A DNA stretch of 64,000 nt from contig NC_133917.1 in assembly GCF_964199755.1 (NCBI RefSeq), forward strand, positions 2,921,501-2,985,500, written 5' to 3'. This document shows, piece by piece, positions 28,613-40,660 of the stretch. The notes beneath the pieces were generated by a model. The model saw nothing but the letters and a program-made list of their open reading frames with translations. It did not search any database and was not told the DNA's origin. This DNA comes from Larus michahellis (lineage: Eukaryota; Chordata; Aves; Charadriiformes; Laridae). The position numbers and the translations under genes were made by a program. Within the stretch, counting starts at the first letter, position 1. Every line of letters begins with the position of its first letter.

Positions 28613-30190
28613 AATCATAGAATCATAGAATCATAGAATCATAGAATCATAGGGTTGGAAGGGACCTCTGGAGATCATCTAGTCCAACCCCCCTGCCAGA
28701 GCAGGGTCACCTAGAGCAGGTTACACAGGAACACGTCCAGGTGGGTTTTGAATGTCTCCAGAGTTGGAGACTCCACCACCTCTCTGGGCAGCCTGTTCCA
28801 GTGCTCTGCCACCCTCAGGGTAAAGAAGTTCCTCCTCATGTTTAGGTGGAACTTCCTATGTTCAAGTTTGTGCCCATTGCCTCTTGTCCTGTCCCCGGGC
28901 ACCACTGAAAAGAGCCTGGCCCCATCCTCCTGACACCCACCCTTTAAGTATTTATAAGTGTTGATAAGGTCACCCCTCAGACGTCTTTTCTCCAGACTGA
29001 AGAGACCCAAATCCCTCAGCCTTTCCTCATAAGAGAGGTGTTCCAGTCCCCCAATCATCTTTGTAGCCCTCTGCTGCACCCTTTCCAGCAGTTCCCTGTC
29101 CCTCTTGAACCGGGGAGCCCAGAACTGGACACAGTACTCCAGGTGCGGCCTCACCAAGGCAGAGTAGAGGGGGAGGATGACCTCCCTTGACCTGATGGCC
29201 ACACTCTTCTTGATGCACCCCAGGATGCCATTGGCCTTCTTGGCCACAAGGGCACATTGCTGACTCATGGTCATCCTGTTGTCCACCAGGACTCCCAGGT
29301 CTCTTTCCACAGAGCTGCTCTCCAGCAGGTCAGCACCCAACCTGTACTGGTGCATGGGGTTGTTCCTCCCCAGGTGCAGCACCCTACACTTGCCCTTGTT
29401 GAACTTCATAAGGTTTCTCTCTGCCCAGATCTCCAACCTGTCCAGGTCTCTCTGTATGGTGGCACAGCCTTCCGGTGTGTCAGCCACCCCACCCAGCTTG
29501 GTGTCATCAGCAAACTTGCTGAGGGTGCACTCTATCCCCTCATCCAGGTCATTGATGAATATATTGAACAGGACTGGACCCAGTACTGACCCCTGGGGAA
29601 CACCACTCGTCACTGGTCTCCAACTAGACTCTGTGCCCCTAATCACAACCCTCTGAGCTCTATCTTTCAACCAGTTTTCTATCCACCCCACTGTCCATTC
29701 ATCTAACCCACACTTCCTAAGCTTCCCTATGAGGATGGTGTGGGAGACCGTGTCAAACGCCTTGCTTAAGTCAAGGTAGACCACATCTACCACCCTCCCC
29801 TCATCTATCCATCTAGTCATGCCATCGTAGAAGGCTATCAGATTAGTCAGACATGATTTCCCCTTGGTGAATCCATGCTGAGTACTTCTGATAGCTTTCC
29901 TTTCCTCCACGTGCCTTGAGATGACACCCAGAACGAGCTGTTCCATCATCTTTCCAGGGATGGAGGTGAGGCTGACCGGCCTGTAGTTCCCCGGCTCTTC
30001 CTTTTTGCCTTTCTTGAAGACTGGAGTGACATTGGCTTTCCTCCAGTCCCCAGGCACCTCGCCTGTTCTCCAGGACTTTTCAAAGATGATGGAGAGCGGC
30101 CCAGCAATGACTTCTGCCAGCTCCCTCAGCACTCTCGGGTGCATCCCATCAGGGCCCATGGACTTGTGAATATCTAGATGATGATACGCC
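28613..30190 (-). mobile_element. CR1 LINE with long open ORF2 (copy b)
   Basis: The element's 3' end lies at 28613-28650 as five tandem (ATTCTATG) units in minus orientation, the hallmark CR1 tail. Reading left on the minus strand, 493 codons are open from 30192 down to the stop near 28711. They hold most of the reverse transcriptase: [30 protein letters not shown], the catalytic FADDTKLGG, and the C-terminal [20 protein letters not shown] and [20 protein letters not shown]. The endonuclease and N-terminal part of ORF2 are missing, so the copy is 5'-truncated and cannot move by itself. The uninterrupted frame suggests recent insertion compared with the other copies here. Confidence 0.92.
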
Positions 30191-30192
30191 AT

Positions 30193-31395
30193 TCCTTGTC
30201 TAGATGATGAATCTATAATAAAATCATGATTCGGTGGTAACGGTCATTCCCACAGTCCCCAAACTCTGGTAACAGAGCCAGCTTGGCGTAAAAGGGAGAA
30301 GGTAAAATCAAAGGTGTCGCTGGTGACAGGATCCATTAGGTGGCGACCGAGGTGTGCAGGTAAAGGCCTTGCCCAAATCATCCCGGCGTAAATTCGGTGT
30401 TAAGCACCATCGGAAAACATCCCGTTTTCGCCCAGCGCTCAGAGCCGAGCCACTGCAAATAAACACAAGGAACAAATGAATAATAACCCAACACACACGG
30501 CAGGTCGGGCAACGTCGCGTCAACCGACTTGACACAAGACTCCATAAAGGCACAATACGATATTCCGCTGAAGAACGACATGATGTGAGCTGTCTGGTTT
30601 AATTTCCAGCCCCTCAAGACTCTCAAAGGGAAAAAAACCTGGATACTCTCTCAACTGAGCAGGCTGGAATTTGAACTATCCGGGCGATCTGTCAGAGCCC
30701 CAGTCGTGCCCACGTTGGATGCCGATACATCTGCCAAGGTTTAGGCTGGTCTGGCCACTAAATGAATTGACGGATTTTTTCTCTATTAACCTCTCTCCCT
30801 TCCTCAGAAGAAGGGAGGGAGAGAGAATAAGGGAGAGAGAAACTTATGCGCTGAAAAAAAAAAAACTAAAAAAACCCCAAACAACTTTAATGAAATATTA
30901 ACAATAAAAAGAAGATATAATAATATTAATAAGAAAAATAATTAAATATACACAAATACAGACAAAACCAATCTTGAGCTCCCAGGATGATGATCACGTC
31001 ACTGGCCAGAGCCGGGACTGGACTCAGCAACAGGCAGGAACCGGATTCAAGAGCCGGATTCAGAAATGCGCGGATCGGGATCAAAGGCAGACAAACAGAC
31101 AGGGTCCTCCTGGGATGCCGGCCATTGAAGGAAGAGGCTGACCCTTTGATCCCTCAGCTTTTGTTCTGAGCAGGGGGCAGACGGGATGGAACACCCCCTT
31201 GGCCAGTTTTGGGTCCCCTGCCCTGCCCCCTCCTCCCTGCAGGTGCTTTTCCGCTTCCGACCCTCCAACGGGGCAAACAACAACGTGAGCTGACCTTGGG
31301 TGTTCCAGCACTAAGTAGGAGCCTCTCTCCACGCCATTCCTTGGTGTTCACTATAAACACGAGACGTTATCGCTGCCAGAAGCAGACACTGTCTG
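30193..31395. other. AT-rich unassigned sequence, possibly LTR-derived
   Basis: In contrast to the rest of the window this stretch is AT-rich, with an A-rich tract at about 30845-30960. It lies upstream, in minus orientation, of the gag-like relic and is separated from it by CR1 copy b, so it may hold that element's LTR or leader. No clear LTR ends or genes were recognised. Confidence 0.3.
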
Positions 31396-31399
31396 AAAT

Positions 31400-32141
31400 A
31401 CATACCCTTAGGGTCCCGCGCCTGGGGAGGAACAACCCCCCCACAGCGGGACAGGTTGGGGGGTGACCTGCTGGAGAGCAGCTCTGTGGAGAGAGACCTG
31501 GGAGTCCTGGGGGAAGACGGGATGCCCATGAGCCAGCGATGGGCCCTGGTGGCCAAGAAGGCCAATGGCATCCTGGGGGGCATCAAGAAGAGCGTGGCCA
31601 GCAGGTGGAGGGAGGTCATCCTCCCCCTCAGCTCTGCCCTGGGGAGGCCACACCTGGAGCACTGCGTCCAGTTCTGGGCTCCCCGGGTCAGGAGGGACAG
31701 GGAACTGCTGGAGAGGGGACAGCAAAGGGCTGCCGAGATGCTGAGGGGCTGGAACATCTCTCTGATGGAGAAAGGCTGAGGGATTTGGGGCTCTTCAGTC
31801 TGGAAAAAAGACGGCTGAGGGGGGACCTTATCAACGCTTCTAAATACTGAAAGGGGGGGTGTCAGGATGGGCCAGGCTCTTCTCAGTGGTGCCTGGGGAC
31901 AGGACAAGGGACAACGGGCACCAACTTGAGCATGGGAAGTTCCACCTAAACATGAGGAGGAACTTCTTTGCTGTGAGGGTGGCAGAGCCCTGGCACAGGC
32001 TGCCCAGAGAGGTGGGGGAGTCTCCGTCTCTGGAGACATCCCAAACCCGCCTGGACGCGTTCCTGTGCCATCTGCTGTGGGTGACCCTGCTCTGGCCGGG
32101 GGTTGGAGGAGATCACAGGTTGTGATCCTGTCATTGATTCT
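31400..32141 (+). mobile_element. CR1 LINE fragment in plus orientation (copy c)
   Basis: The only plus-oriented CR1 in the island. It includes [58 protein letters not shown] and a 3' end at gattctgtgaat near 32140. It is 5'-truncated and its frame is interrupted in several places. Closely similar to copy h at 40661, which lies in the opposite orientation. Confidence 0.88.
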
Positions 32142-32159
32142 GTGAATAATGTCAGAGAG

Positions 32160-34635
32160 CGCGATCAGTTAGAAGAGACTTAACTGAAAAGTAAAATTAC
32201 TGAAAAGGAAATTGATTTTGTTCTGTCTCAAACCAGGACACCGACGTGTCGAAAGTTCTCAAGCACCAGGCTGAGCTCAGAGCTGGGGCAGTGACGGTGG
32301 CCCCCACTTCCCTTTCCAGGGATTACAAGGGGATTACACCGATACGCCCCTGCTTGCGGTTACAAATTTTTGCTTGTAACGGTAGATGAACTGTCAGGCT
32401 GGGTGGAAGCCCTCCCAAGAAGAAAAGCTGACACAGGGTGGGCAGATAAAGCTTTAGTGAAAGGAATTATACCCAGATATGGGGTTTCAGAGTCAACTGA
32501 GTCATAGAATCATAGAATCATAGAATCATTTAGGTTGGAAAAGACCCTTGGGATCATCAAGTCCAACCATCATCTCCACTCTACAAAGTTCTCCCTTACA
32601 CCATATCCCCTAACACCACATCTAAACGAGTCTTAAACACATCCAGGGACGGTGACTCCACCACCGCCCTGGGCAGCCTATTCCAGTGTCCGACCACTCT
32701 TTCTGGGAAGAGTCAGACGGGGGGGCTCGGTTTACAGCCGATATAATCGATCAACTGTACAAATCTCTCGGAATAGAAAGAAACCTGCGTACTCCCTATC
32801 ACCCGCAGTCTTCGGGATGAGTAGAAAGGATGAAGAGAACATTAAAAGAAAAGATAGCGGAAGTGCGTGCGTACGCTGGTTCAAAATGTCCAGAAGCATT
32901 AAACTTAGTCCTACGGGATGTTTGAAACACTCAGCAGAGATTCTCTTTGGGAGGCACCTGGCTGTCCCAGGGACTTACATCCCAACTAAGACGAGCCTAT
33001 GTGACGAACGGCCGACCAAGTACGTTTTATACACGCAAAAAGGATTTGAAGACAAAAGGGAATAAGCCCGACGGCGCCAACCCCCACCATCTGAACTACA
33101 GGTACGTGATATACAGCCGCGAGATGAAATCTGAACTAAAGCATGTTCTGGAAAATCAAAACTGCAAGCCAAATGGGAGGGGCCACACACTGCTTTATTG
33201 CATTCTCATTTTGCCGCTCAAGTTTTAGGGAAAGAAAATGGGATACGCCGTTCTCGCGTCAAGCGAGCGGTGGATAGACAAACCAGCCGATGGATGACAG
33301 ATCCGTGAAAATCAATAAAGGACGAAGGGGGATATTTCACTATTCCTCGTACTGGTGACTACTACAGTATGGCTAAGCATGAAATTAAAAAGAAAGGATG
33401 ATCCCGAGTGGTGGAAAAGTGATAAATGCAAAAAGATAATAATCTAGTTAGAGTAGATCTGAGGATCCCGGTGAGATCCGAGTTCCCAATTCTTGAAGAA
33501 CCTGAAGAAGAAACTCTCGTTTTTGTTGTGAATTGAATAAGGCGAATGATTTAACTGTGACAGAGGTAGTAAAAAAATTAGATCTCTTGGTCCCAATGAT
33601 ACCGGCTGCTGTTTAACGCTTGATTTCGGGTGCGGGGTGGCAGTTAATGGTGAAGTTGGCAAAGTAGAAACTACTGTGTCTTGCGAAAGAATAGACTCGA
33701 TACCCACCACAGCCCCGCTACCCACCACGATTAATCCAACTTCAACTCCGCTAACACGAGAGGAGTCGATCCCACAAATATCTGAAATGGGACCATGTGC
33801 CATCAAATATGTAGGGCAACAAAACAAATCCTATTTCGTCCCTCGTGGTCGCTGAAACGGGCAGAACTGAGGATACAAGTCAATGTTTCTGCAATTTAAC
33901 CAATCTACTCGCCATTCCCGAGCACATCCTATGTGGGTCGGTTCGCATGAGCGAACCTTTGCCCCTCCAAGGCGAACAAAAAAGAGATGCAACTGGTATC
34001 ATAGGGCCAGCGCCGGGAGCCTTAAATCGCAGAAATGCTGAAGGGCTTGTGAAAAAACGGAGCGCAAAGTGCAAGCGACACAAGCAAATTAGAAGACCCG
34101 TTGCGGTCCTCTCTCTTAGTGTTAGGGTCTGACCAACAGCTTGTGTCTGATGGGAGAAAATTAATTAAAAAGATCACCAGTTAATTGTAGATGCTCTTGG
34201 AACAGTCCAAGGCAATGTTTCACCAGCCCTTGGCTGTATCCAAGCTCAGCTGTGGCTGCAGGCGACAATAGCAGCAATTATAAGGGAAGGCGAAGGAGGC
34301 ATTTTACCCGCTGAGATTCGAAAACTTGGGACAACGCAACCAAATTTGAAAGAGAATTCCAATCCTGGTGTTATTTAGCCGACTTTGCTTCTGACCCCTT
34401 CAACAATAGGGCCACCACTTTCGTCTTAACAATCCACAATGCTGCAGCGTGCACCGTACACCCAGTCGTTGCGGTAGGGGAAAATCACAACAGAACCGTA
34501 CTCTCTACGTCAGAACATAGAGTGTGGGCCCAACAAATTGGGAAGAAATGGCAAACTGTTGATACAGGTGCGTGTGTGGCACAGGACCGACAAGGATTTG
34601 TCTGTGAAAGCAGCACCACCAAAGCCCGAGACATT
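32160..34635 (+). mobile_element. Endogenous retrovirus fossil, pol (integrase) and env-like parts
   Basis: The plus strand has a recognisable retroviral integrase core region at about 32340-32490 and 32720-32900, followed by an env-like region to about 34630. The integrase resembles class I (gamma/epsilon-like) elements. A CR1 fragment (32500-32706) is inserted inside the integrase part and another CR1 (34637) bounds the right side. No clear LTRs were found. Badly broken, with roughly ten or more interruptions, so an old relic with no coding capacity. Confidence 0.7.
32500..32706 (-). mobile_element. CR1 fragment inserted in the retroviral relic (copy d)
   Basis: Three tagaatca tail units, then ttaggttggaaaagaccc and accaccgccctgggcagcc, in the orientation that makes the element read on the minus strand. 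Only about 200 bp of 3' sequence remains. It belongs to a subfamily different from copies b, c and h. It postdates the retroviral insertion. Confidence 0.8.
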
Positions 34636-34636
34636 T

Positions 34637-35215
34637 AGAATCACAGAATCACAGAACGGTTTGGGTGGGAAGGGACATTAAAGCCCACCCAGTGCCACCG
34701 CCTGCCCTGGGCAGGGACACCTCCCACCAGCCCAGGTTGCTCCAAGCCCCGTCCAACCTGGCCTTGAACCCCTCCAGGGATGGGGCAGCCACAGCTTCTC
34801 TGGGCAACCTGGGCCAGGGGCTCACCACCCTCACAGCCAAGAATTTCTTCCCGATATCCAATCTAAATCTACCGTCTTTCGGTTTGAAACCCTTCCCCCT
34901 CATCCTATCATTAGATTCCCTGCTCCAGAGTCCCTCCCCAGCTTTCCTGGAGCCCCTTGAGGGACTGAAAGGGGCTGGAAGGTCTCCCCGGAGCCTTCTC
35001 TTCTCCAGGCTGAACCCCCCCAGCTCTCTCAGCCTGTCCCCACAGCAGAGGGGCTCCAGCCCCCCCAGCATCTCCGGGGCCTCCTCTGGACTCACTCCCA
35101 TGTCCTTCTTGTGCTGAGGGCTCCAGAGCTGGAGGCAGGGCTCCAGGTGGGGTCTCATGAGAGTGGAGCAGAGGGGCAGAATCCCCCCCCCTCGCTTCTT
35201 TTGCTGCAGTCCAGG
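34637..35215 (-). mobile_element. CR1 LINE fragment (copy e)
   Basis: Tail at the left (agaatcacagaatcacagaa), then CR1 3' region and C-terminal ORF2 read on the minus strand ([17 protein letters not shown]). 5'-truncated and interrupted. Close to copy a in sequence. Confidence 0.85.
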
Positions 35216-35395
35216 CTGCAGTTGGCACTGAACAAAAGGTCTGCCATTTTGAGATGAGTCCCCGATGAAAACCCCAAAACTGTAGTTGTATCTGCCGGAA
35301 ACATTTGTGTCTGTATGAGAAGACTTTGAGGCACTGTACCTGTGGATAACTTCATGGTAGACGCAAGTAATCACTCAAATATTTGTATTTGTAGC

Positions 35396-35515
35396 TTTGG
35401 GGTTGGGTTGGAAGGAACCTTTCAAGGTCATCTAGTCCAACCCCCTGCAATGAGCAGGGACATCTTTGACTGGATCGAGTTGCTCAGAGCCCCGTCCTTC
35501 AGTACGTTTTAGCCA
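35396..35515 (-). mobile_element. Short CR1 fragment (copy f)
   Basis: About 120 bp of CR1 3' sequence (ttggaaggaacctttcaagg, agtccaaccccctgcaatga) without a recognisable tail. Diverged and truncated at both ends. Confidence 0.65.
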
Positions 35516-36800
35516 ACAGCGCACGAAAGGAAAGGCCTGATGGCGTCTCCGGCCCCACTTTGAGCAGGTGGATGGACCACAGACCTCCTGAGGAACCTCC
35601 AGCTCAAATTGTCCTGCGATCCCATGAGAACCACCACAGCCGAGTGAGACAGAAACGGAGCTGCTGCCATGTAAGAAAGGCAGGGATTGTTTTTGCAAGG
35701 GGGGAAAAGCCGTTTCCCTCAGGGGTGACATGACAAGGGAATGACTGAGACAAAGAGGCTCCAGCAAAGGCTTGTAGAACAATCTCTTATCGCACGGACA
35801 AAAGGAAAAACTGATTCATGCCGGATCGGTGACTAGAAGGGCCGTCAAACACTTCACCAGGGCTAATGACATGGAGCAATTTTACCAAAAAGGAAAGAAA
35901 TAAACTAGTCAGATAATCCCTTTAGGTGTAGCGTCAGGAGAAATAATCAGAGGCAGGACACCCGGGAAGGATTTTAGGCGCTCTGGACAGATTGTGAACC
36001 CCGGAGTACTCAACCGTTGGGAAAGAGGGGAGGGAAAATTCGGCCGGGATTAGGAAATAAATAGGCGTGTTTCAAGACTACTCGCTAGGTCACCCGTTCT
36101 CGCGAGAATGTTCAAATAAAATGCACTTCGTAGCGTTCACTGCCTGAGCCGTTGTCGTCGGATAAGGAGCGTTTCTCCCATACCGTAACAGGAAAACGCA
36201 AGGAATTGCAAGGAATCGTAACTTGCTGCGAGGTGAAACAAGGCGCGGTAGGACGGGCTGGGTAAATTGAGATGGATTTGTAGGTAATCAGCCAAAACGG
36301 GCAATAGATCAGGACTGCCATCCACCGTGACCGAGCAGTACTGCAGAGGAGGAACGATACGATAGAGGCCAACTGGGAGGTGTTGGAGGTGTTGGAGGGA
36401 GCACCAAGAGCCTCTACCACCCCTTCTCCCAGCACCCCAGGCATTCCGCTGCCGGGATTCAAGCCGACCTCTCACAGGGTGATCCTGCGTCTCATGGGAG
36501 CAAACTGATGTAAAAACCCCTCGGTTGTAAGAAAGAGCTGCGAGAAGCTTCCCTTGGGACCCCCACCCACACACCCTCTGCCCATTGGCTTGGGAGTTGC
36601 ACCGCAATTCACCTCCCCCAGGTTGGAGCAGCCTGTTCCTGCTGCTCCCTGGCTGGTGGCCGAGTCTTTCTTAGGCCCTGACCTGACTGAGTCTTACACC
36701 CTGGGGACCCCCTGGGCTTGACGGCCAGTCCCTCAGCTGTGTCCTCACGGAGACACAAAACGTGACCCAACAGCAACGGAGAACCGATCCTTACTGAGAC
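35516..36800. other. Unassigned sequence between CR1 copies, possibly LTR-derived
   Basis: Mixed base composition with several AATAAA motifs (near 35900, 36058 and 36115). These would fit an old LTR or a solo fragment of the neighbouring retroviral relic, but no paired ends were found. No gene is supported. Confidence 0.3.
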
Positions 36801-36814
36801 TTACGACTGTTGAC

Positions 36815-38790
36815 CCCACTGAAGCGTGTCCAGCCCTGGAGTAGTGACGAGGCTTGAGAACCTTCACCCAAGGCAGCGCGTCCAGCTCCACGTACCATCA
36901 GGGCTTGCGGCCTTTGCACGTGAAAGCGTCTCCAGCCCTGGTGCTCTGGAGAGACTTGGGGATCATAGAATCATGGACTGTGTTGGGTTGGAAGGGACCT
37001 CTAAAGGCCATCTAGTCCAACCCCCCTGCAGTCAGCAGGGACATCTTCAGCTAGATCAGGTCGCTCAGAGCCTCATCCAGCCTGGCCTTGGATGTCTCCA
37101 GGGATGGGGCCTCCACCCCCTCTCTGGGCAACCTGGGCCAGTGTCTCACCACCCTCACTGGAAAGAACTTCTTCCCAATGTCTAATCTAAACCTGCCCTG
37201 CTCTAGTTTAAACCATCGCCCCTCATCCTATCGCTCCATGCCCTTCCAAACAGCCCCTCCCCAGCCTTCCTGGAGCCCCTTTAGGGACTGGAAGGGGCTG
37301 GAAGGTCTCCCCGGAGCCTTCTCTTCTCCAGGCTGAACCCCCCCAGCTCTCTCAGCCTGTCCTCACAGCAGAGGGGCTCCAGCCCTTGGAACATCTCCGG
37401 GGCCTCCTCTGGCCCCACTCCAACAGGTCCTTGTCCTTCATGTGCTGAGGGCTCCAGAGCTGGACACAGGACTCAAGGGGGGGTCTCCCCTGAGCAGAGC
37501 AGAGGGGCAGAATCCCCTCTCTGGATCTGCTGGCCACGGTTCTCCTGATGCGGCCCAGGATGCCATTGGCCTTCTGGGCTGCAAGGACACATTGGTGGCT
37601 CACGTCCAGCTTCTCACCCACCAGGACCCCCCCCAAGTCCTTTTCCGCGGGGCTGCTCTCTGTCACATCGTCCCCCAGCAGGTGCAGCCCTGGCGCATCT
37701 GTGGGGCTCAGAGACCTTTGGGTGCAGCAGCGTAGCCGTTACTGGGGCACCGGAGGGATGTGGGGACTCTCGCGTGCAGCGGCTGACCCAGTGCCAGGGC
37801 ATCGGTGGGGCCTGGAGACACCTGCACCCAGCAGAGCCCTGAGCTGCCCGTGGGGCTCGGGCACCCATGAACACAGCGGCACGTCCAGCCCTGGCTCACC
37901 AGCAGAGCTCAGGAAGGTTTGTCTTTTCTTCCCAGGGCTAAAGGTGAGGCTCGTGACCACTTGCCCTTTGGGCCCCATGCCCAGCTCTGCGGAACCGGCA
38001 AAGCTCGGTCACCCTCGCACCCAGCCCTGGGACGCCAGGGAGGCTCAGGTGCCCTCACAGACAGCAGAGCAGCCATGGCCGGTGCAGTGGCAGGGCTCGG
38101 AGACCTTGGCACGCAACAGATCGCCCACCCCCAGGGGAGTGGCGAGGCTCAGGAATCCTCACGGTCACCAGCGTCTTCAGCCTGGGGGTACCAGCAGAGC
38201 TCAGGGACTCCTCACACAGAGCAGCACACTTTTTCCCAACTCCGGAAAAACAGATGGGGACTGAGAACCAACCCACACGACGGCATGCCTAGCTCCAGCT
38301 TTCCGTCGTGGCTCAGGCATTGTCAGGCACGTCCGGCCCCATCCAGCTCCAGGAAAGACCCCCAAGAAGCCTCGGACACAGCAGCGCGTTCGGCCCCAGG
38401 GGATCTGCAGGGCTCGGGGCAGGCACGAAAGCTGTACCGCGGCTGTTCCTGAGGCAGCGGTGGGGCCGGGAGGTCCTCCCACACACCAGCGCGGCCAGCC
38501 CCGGAGTACCCGTGTGGCACGGGACCGTTGCAGTCAGCCTGGCGACGAGCCCCTTGGTACCAGCAGGGCTCTGAGAACCCAAGCGCGCATCACCCTTTTC
38601 AGCCCAAGGCTCCCAAAGAAGCACGGGAACCCTTGCCCGCAGCAACACGACAATAACCGGTGTCTTGGGGAGACTTGGAGACCCTTGTCTACAAAAACGG
38701 ATCCAGCCACGGCGCTCTGGAGAGGTTTGGGGACCTCAGCACACAGCGGGGTGCTCTTGGCTTCCCGGGAGAACTGGCCGGGGCATTTTG
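36815..38790. repeat. Degenerate 51-bp minisatellite interrupted by a CR1
   Basis: Units of 51 bp (starts at about 36823, 36874 and 36925, exactly 51 apart) carry agcgtgtccagccctgg...ggcttggggacctt. The array resumes after the CR1 at about 37690, and decayed units can be followed to about 38790. Later units vary in length. The period is a multiple of three, so reading frames stay open by chance. Confidence 0.7.
36962..37690 (-). mobile_element. CR1 LINE inserted in the 51-bp array (copy g)
   Basis: Tail at the left (gatcatagaatcatgg), then CR1 3' region and C-terminal ORF2 on the minus strand, including LAAQKANGILGRIRRTVASR. Sequence of the 51-bp array lies on both sides, so the array is older than this insertion. 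5'-truncated, interrupted frame. Confidence 0.85.
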
Positions 38791-39828
38791 GCCGGGGCGG
38801 CTGCCTTCTCCCGCGGCTTGCTGGTTTTCACCTTCCTGCAAGGCACGGTGCTGGGCCTCCCGGGGAAGCCCCGCTCCACCACGGAGCAGCTCCAGCGAGA
38901 AGTGGCACCTGCAAGCCAGGGTGGCCCCAAGCCCTCCATGCCCATCCGGCACAGCTTGGGAAGGGAGAGAGGGCATGGCCTGCTTCAATCCTCCGCCAGT
39001 GTCCCCGGGGCTGCCGGTCGACTCTCCCGGTGACACTGGAGCTTTGGTGAGCGACACCGGGCTGTGGAAGCTGGAGCTGGACCATCGGAGGCTTCTCCTT
39101 CGAGCCTCAAGCCTGTCCCTTTGCAGCCCAGACCAGGAGTATCCTTCTCCTGAGGGAGAAAGGTCCATTCCCCACTAGTTCCCTTTCCCAGTTCCCTTTC
39201 CCAGTTCCCTTTCTATGTTTGTTTCCTGTGCCATCACTCCCTTTTTTTTTTTTCGGGGTGGGGGGGAATACCTCCCTCCCCCATGGCTCTCTTGCATCCT
39301 CCCAGATGGGAACCGAGTCCCATCCCATGGCCCTTCCCTATTTTGGGGTGAGAAATAACTTGCGTTTATCCGGCGGGACGTTCTGTGCTCGGCTGCTCCC
39401 AGCTTAGCCACGCCCTCGGCCATCGTGTCGCGTGGGGCTCTCGGGGTTATAATCCACGGATACCAAAAAAGCCAGCTGTAAAATCCCCCCACCCTGGGGG
39501 CCGATTTGTTCTCTTTGGCGCAAATTTTTTTTGGGGGGAAAAAAAAAAATTAGAACTGCAAATTTGGATGAACCTCAAACGTGTTTGGGCCGGGTGGGTT
39601 TCGGGGCTGCGCTGAGCTCTCCCCGGCGCGCGCCCCTCCCCACCTCGTCCCAAAGGCTGGGGGACGCAGACGGGGCGATGCTGCCGCCTTCCTGACAACC
39701 GTCAAACCAACCGGCCTGGGCCGTGGAGGCGCAAGGGGATGTGTGGCACCAGGCTGGACTGGGGGAACTGGGAGGGAACGCGTGGGACCCATCTGGACTG
39801 GGGAGGGTGCGCAAGGCCAGACTGGTCC
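38791..39828. other. No gene recognised
   Basis: An open frame of about 120-170 codons spans 38660-39178 in two frames but resembles nothing known to me and overlaps the decayed minisatellite. At 39181-39215 a 13-bp unit (ttccctttcccag) repeats about three times. The rest is unique, non-coding in appearance. Confidence 0.35.
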
Positions 39829-40425
39829 CCATCCCAGTGCATCCCTCATACCAGTGCATCCCTCATCCTGGTTCATCCCCTGGTCCTCATCCCAGTGCAT
39901 CCCTCATCCCGGTTCATCCCCCAGCTCTCATCCCAGTGCATCCCTCATCCCAGTTCATCCTCTGGTGCTCATCCCAGTGCATCCCCTGGTCCTCATCCCA
40001 GTGCATCCCTCATCCCAGTTCATCCTCTGGTCCTCATCCCAGTGCATCCCTCATCCCAGTTCATCCTCTGGTGCTCATCCCAGTGCATCCCTCATCCCGG
40101 TTCATTGCCCAGTTCTCATCCCAGTGCATCCCTCATCCTGGTTCATCCCCTGGTCCCCATCCCAGTGCATCCCTCATCCTGGTTCATCCCCCAGTCCTCA
40201 TCCCAGTGCATCCCTCATCCCGGTTCATCCTCTGGTGCTCATCCCAGTGCATCCCTCATCCCAGTTCATTACCCAGCTCTCATCCCAGTGCATCCCTCAT
40301 CCTGGTTCATCCCCTGGTCCTCATCCCAGTTCATCGCCCAGCTCTCATCCCAGTGCATCCCTCGCCCCACTTCATTGCCCAGTCCCCATCAGGTGCATCC
40401 CCCGTCCTGATGCATCCCTAAGTCC
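39829..40425. repeat. 41-bp minisatellite (about 14 units)
   Basis: Tandem units of tcatcccagtgcatccctca then tcccggttcatcccctggtcc; starts at 39887 and 39928 are exactly 41 bp apart. Because 41 is not a multiple of three and no unit has a stop, all three plus frames stay open, giving long false ORFs of Ser/Pro/His-rich repeats. Confidence 0.9.
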
Positions 40426-40660
40426 TGACATGGCCGGGTCTGGCCGGAGGTCACTCTCTGGGGGGAAAAGGGAGGTGTATCCCGGTTACAGGGGGGCACT
40501 GCTGTCGGGGGCGGGGGGGTGGTCTCCAGACTCCTGAGTCCCATGGCGGGGCGCCCTCCCCTGCCTTCACTGCTCTGGCGGGACCCCAGCTGCTGGGCAC
40601 GGTGCTGCGGGAGATCGAAGGGCCCGTTATCAGGGGGGCTGGCTGGGGGGTGGGGGGTAT

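Noticed and set aside
29257-29656. Plus-strand open frames of 110-129 codons
   Set aside because: Antisense shadows of the CR1 reverse transcriptase.
39581-40537. Open frame of 318 codons rich in [11 protein letters not shown] repeats
   Set aside because: It is the 41-bp minisatellite read in one frame; the other two frames are open as well because the unit has no stop.
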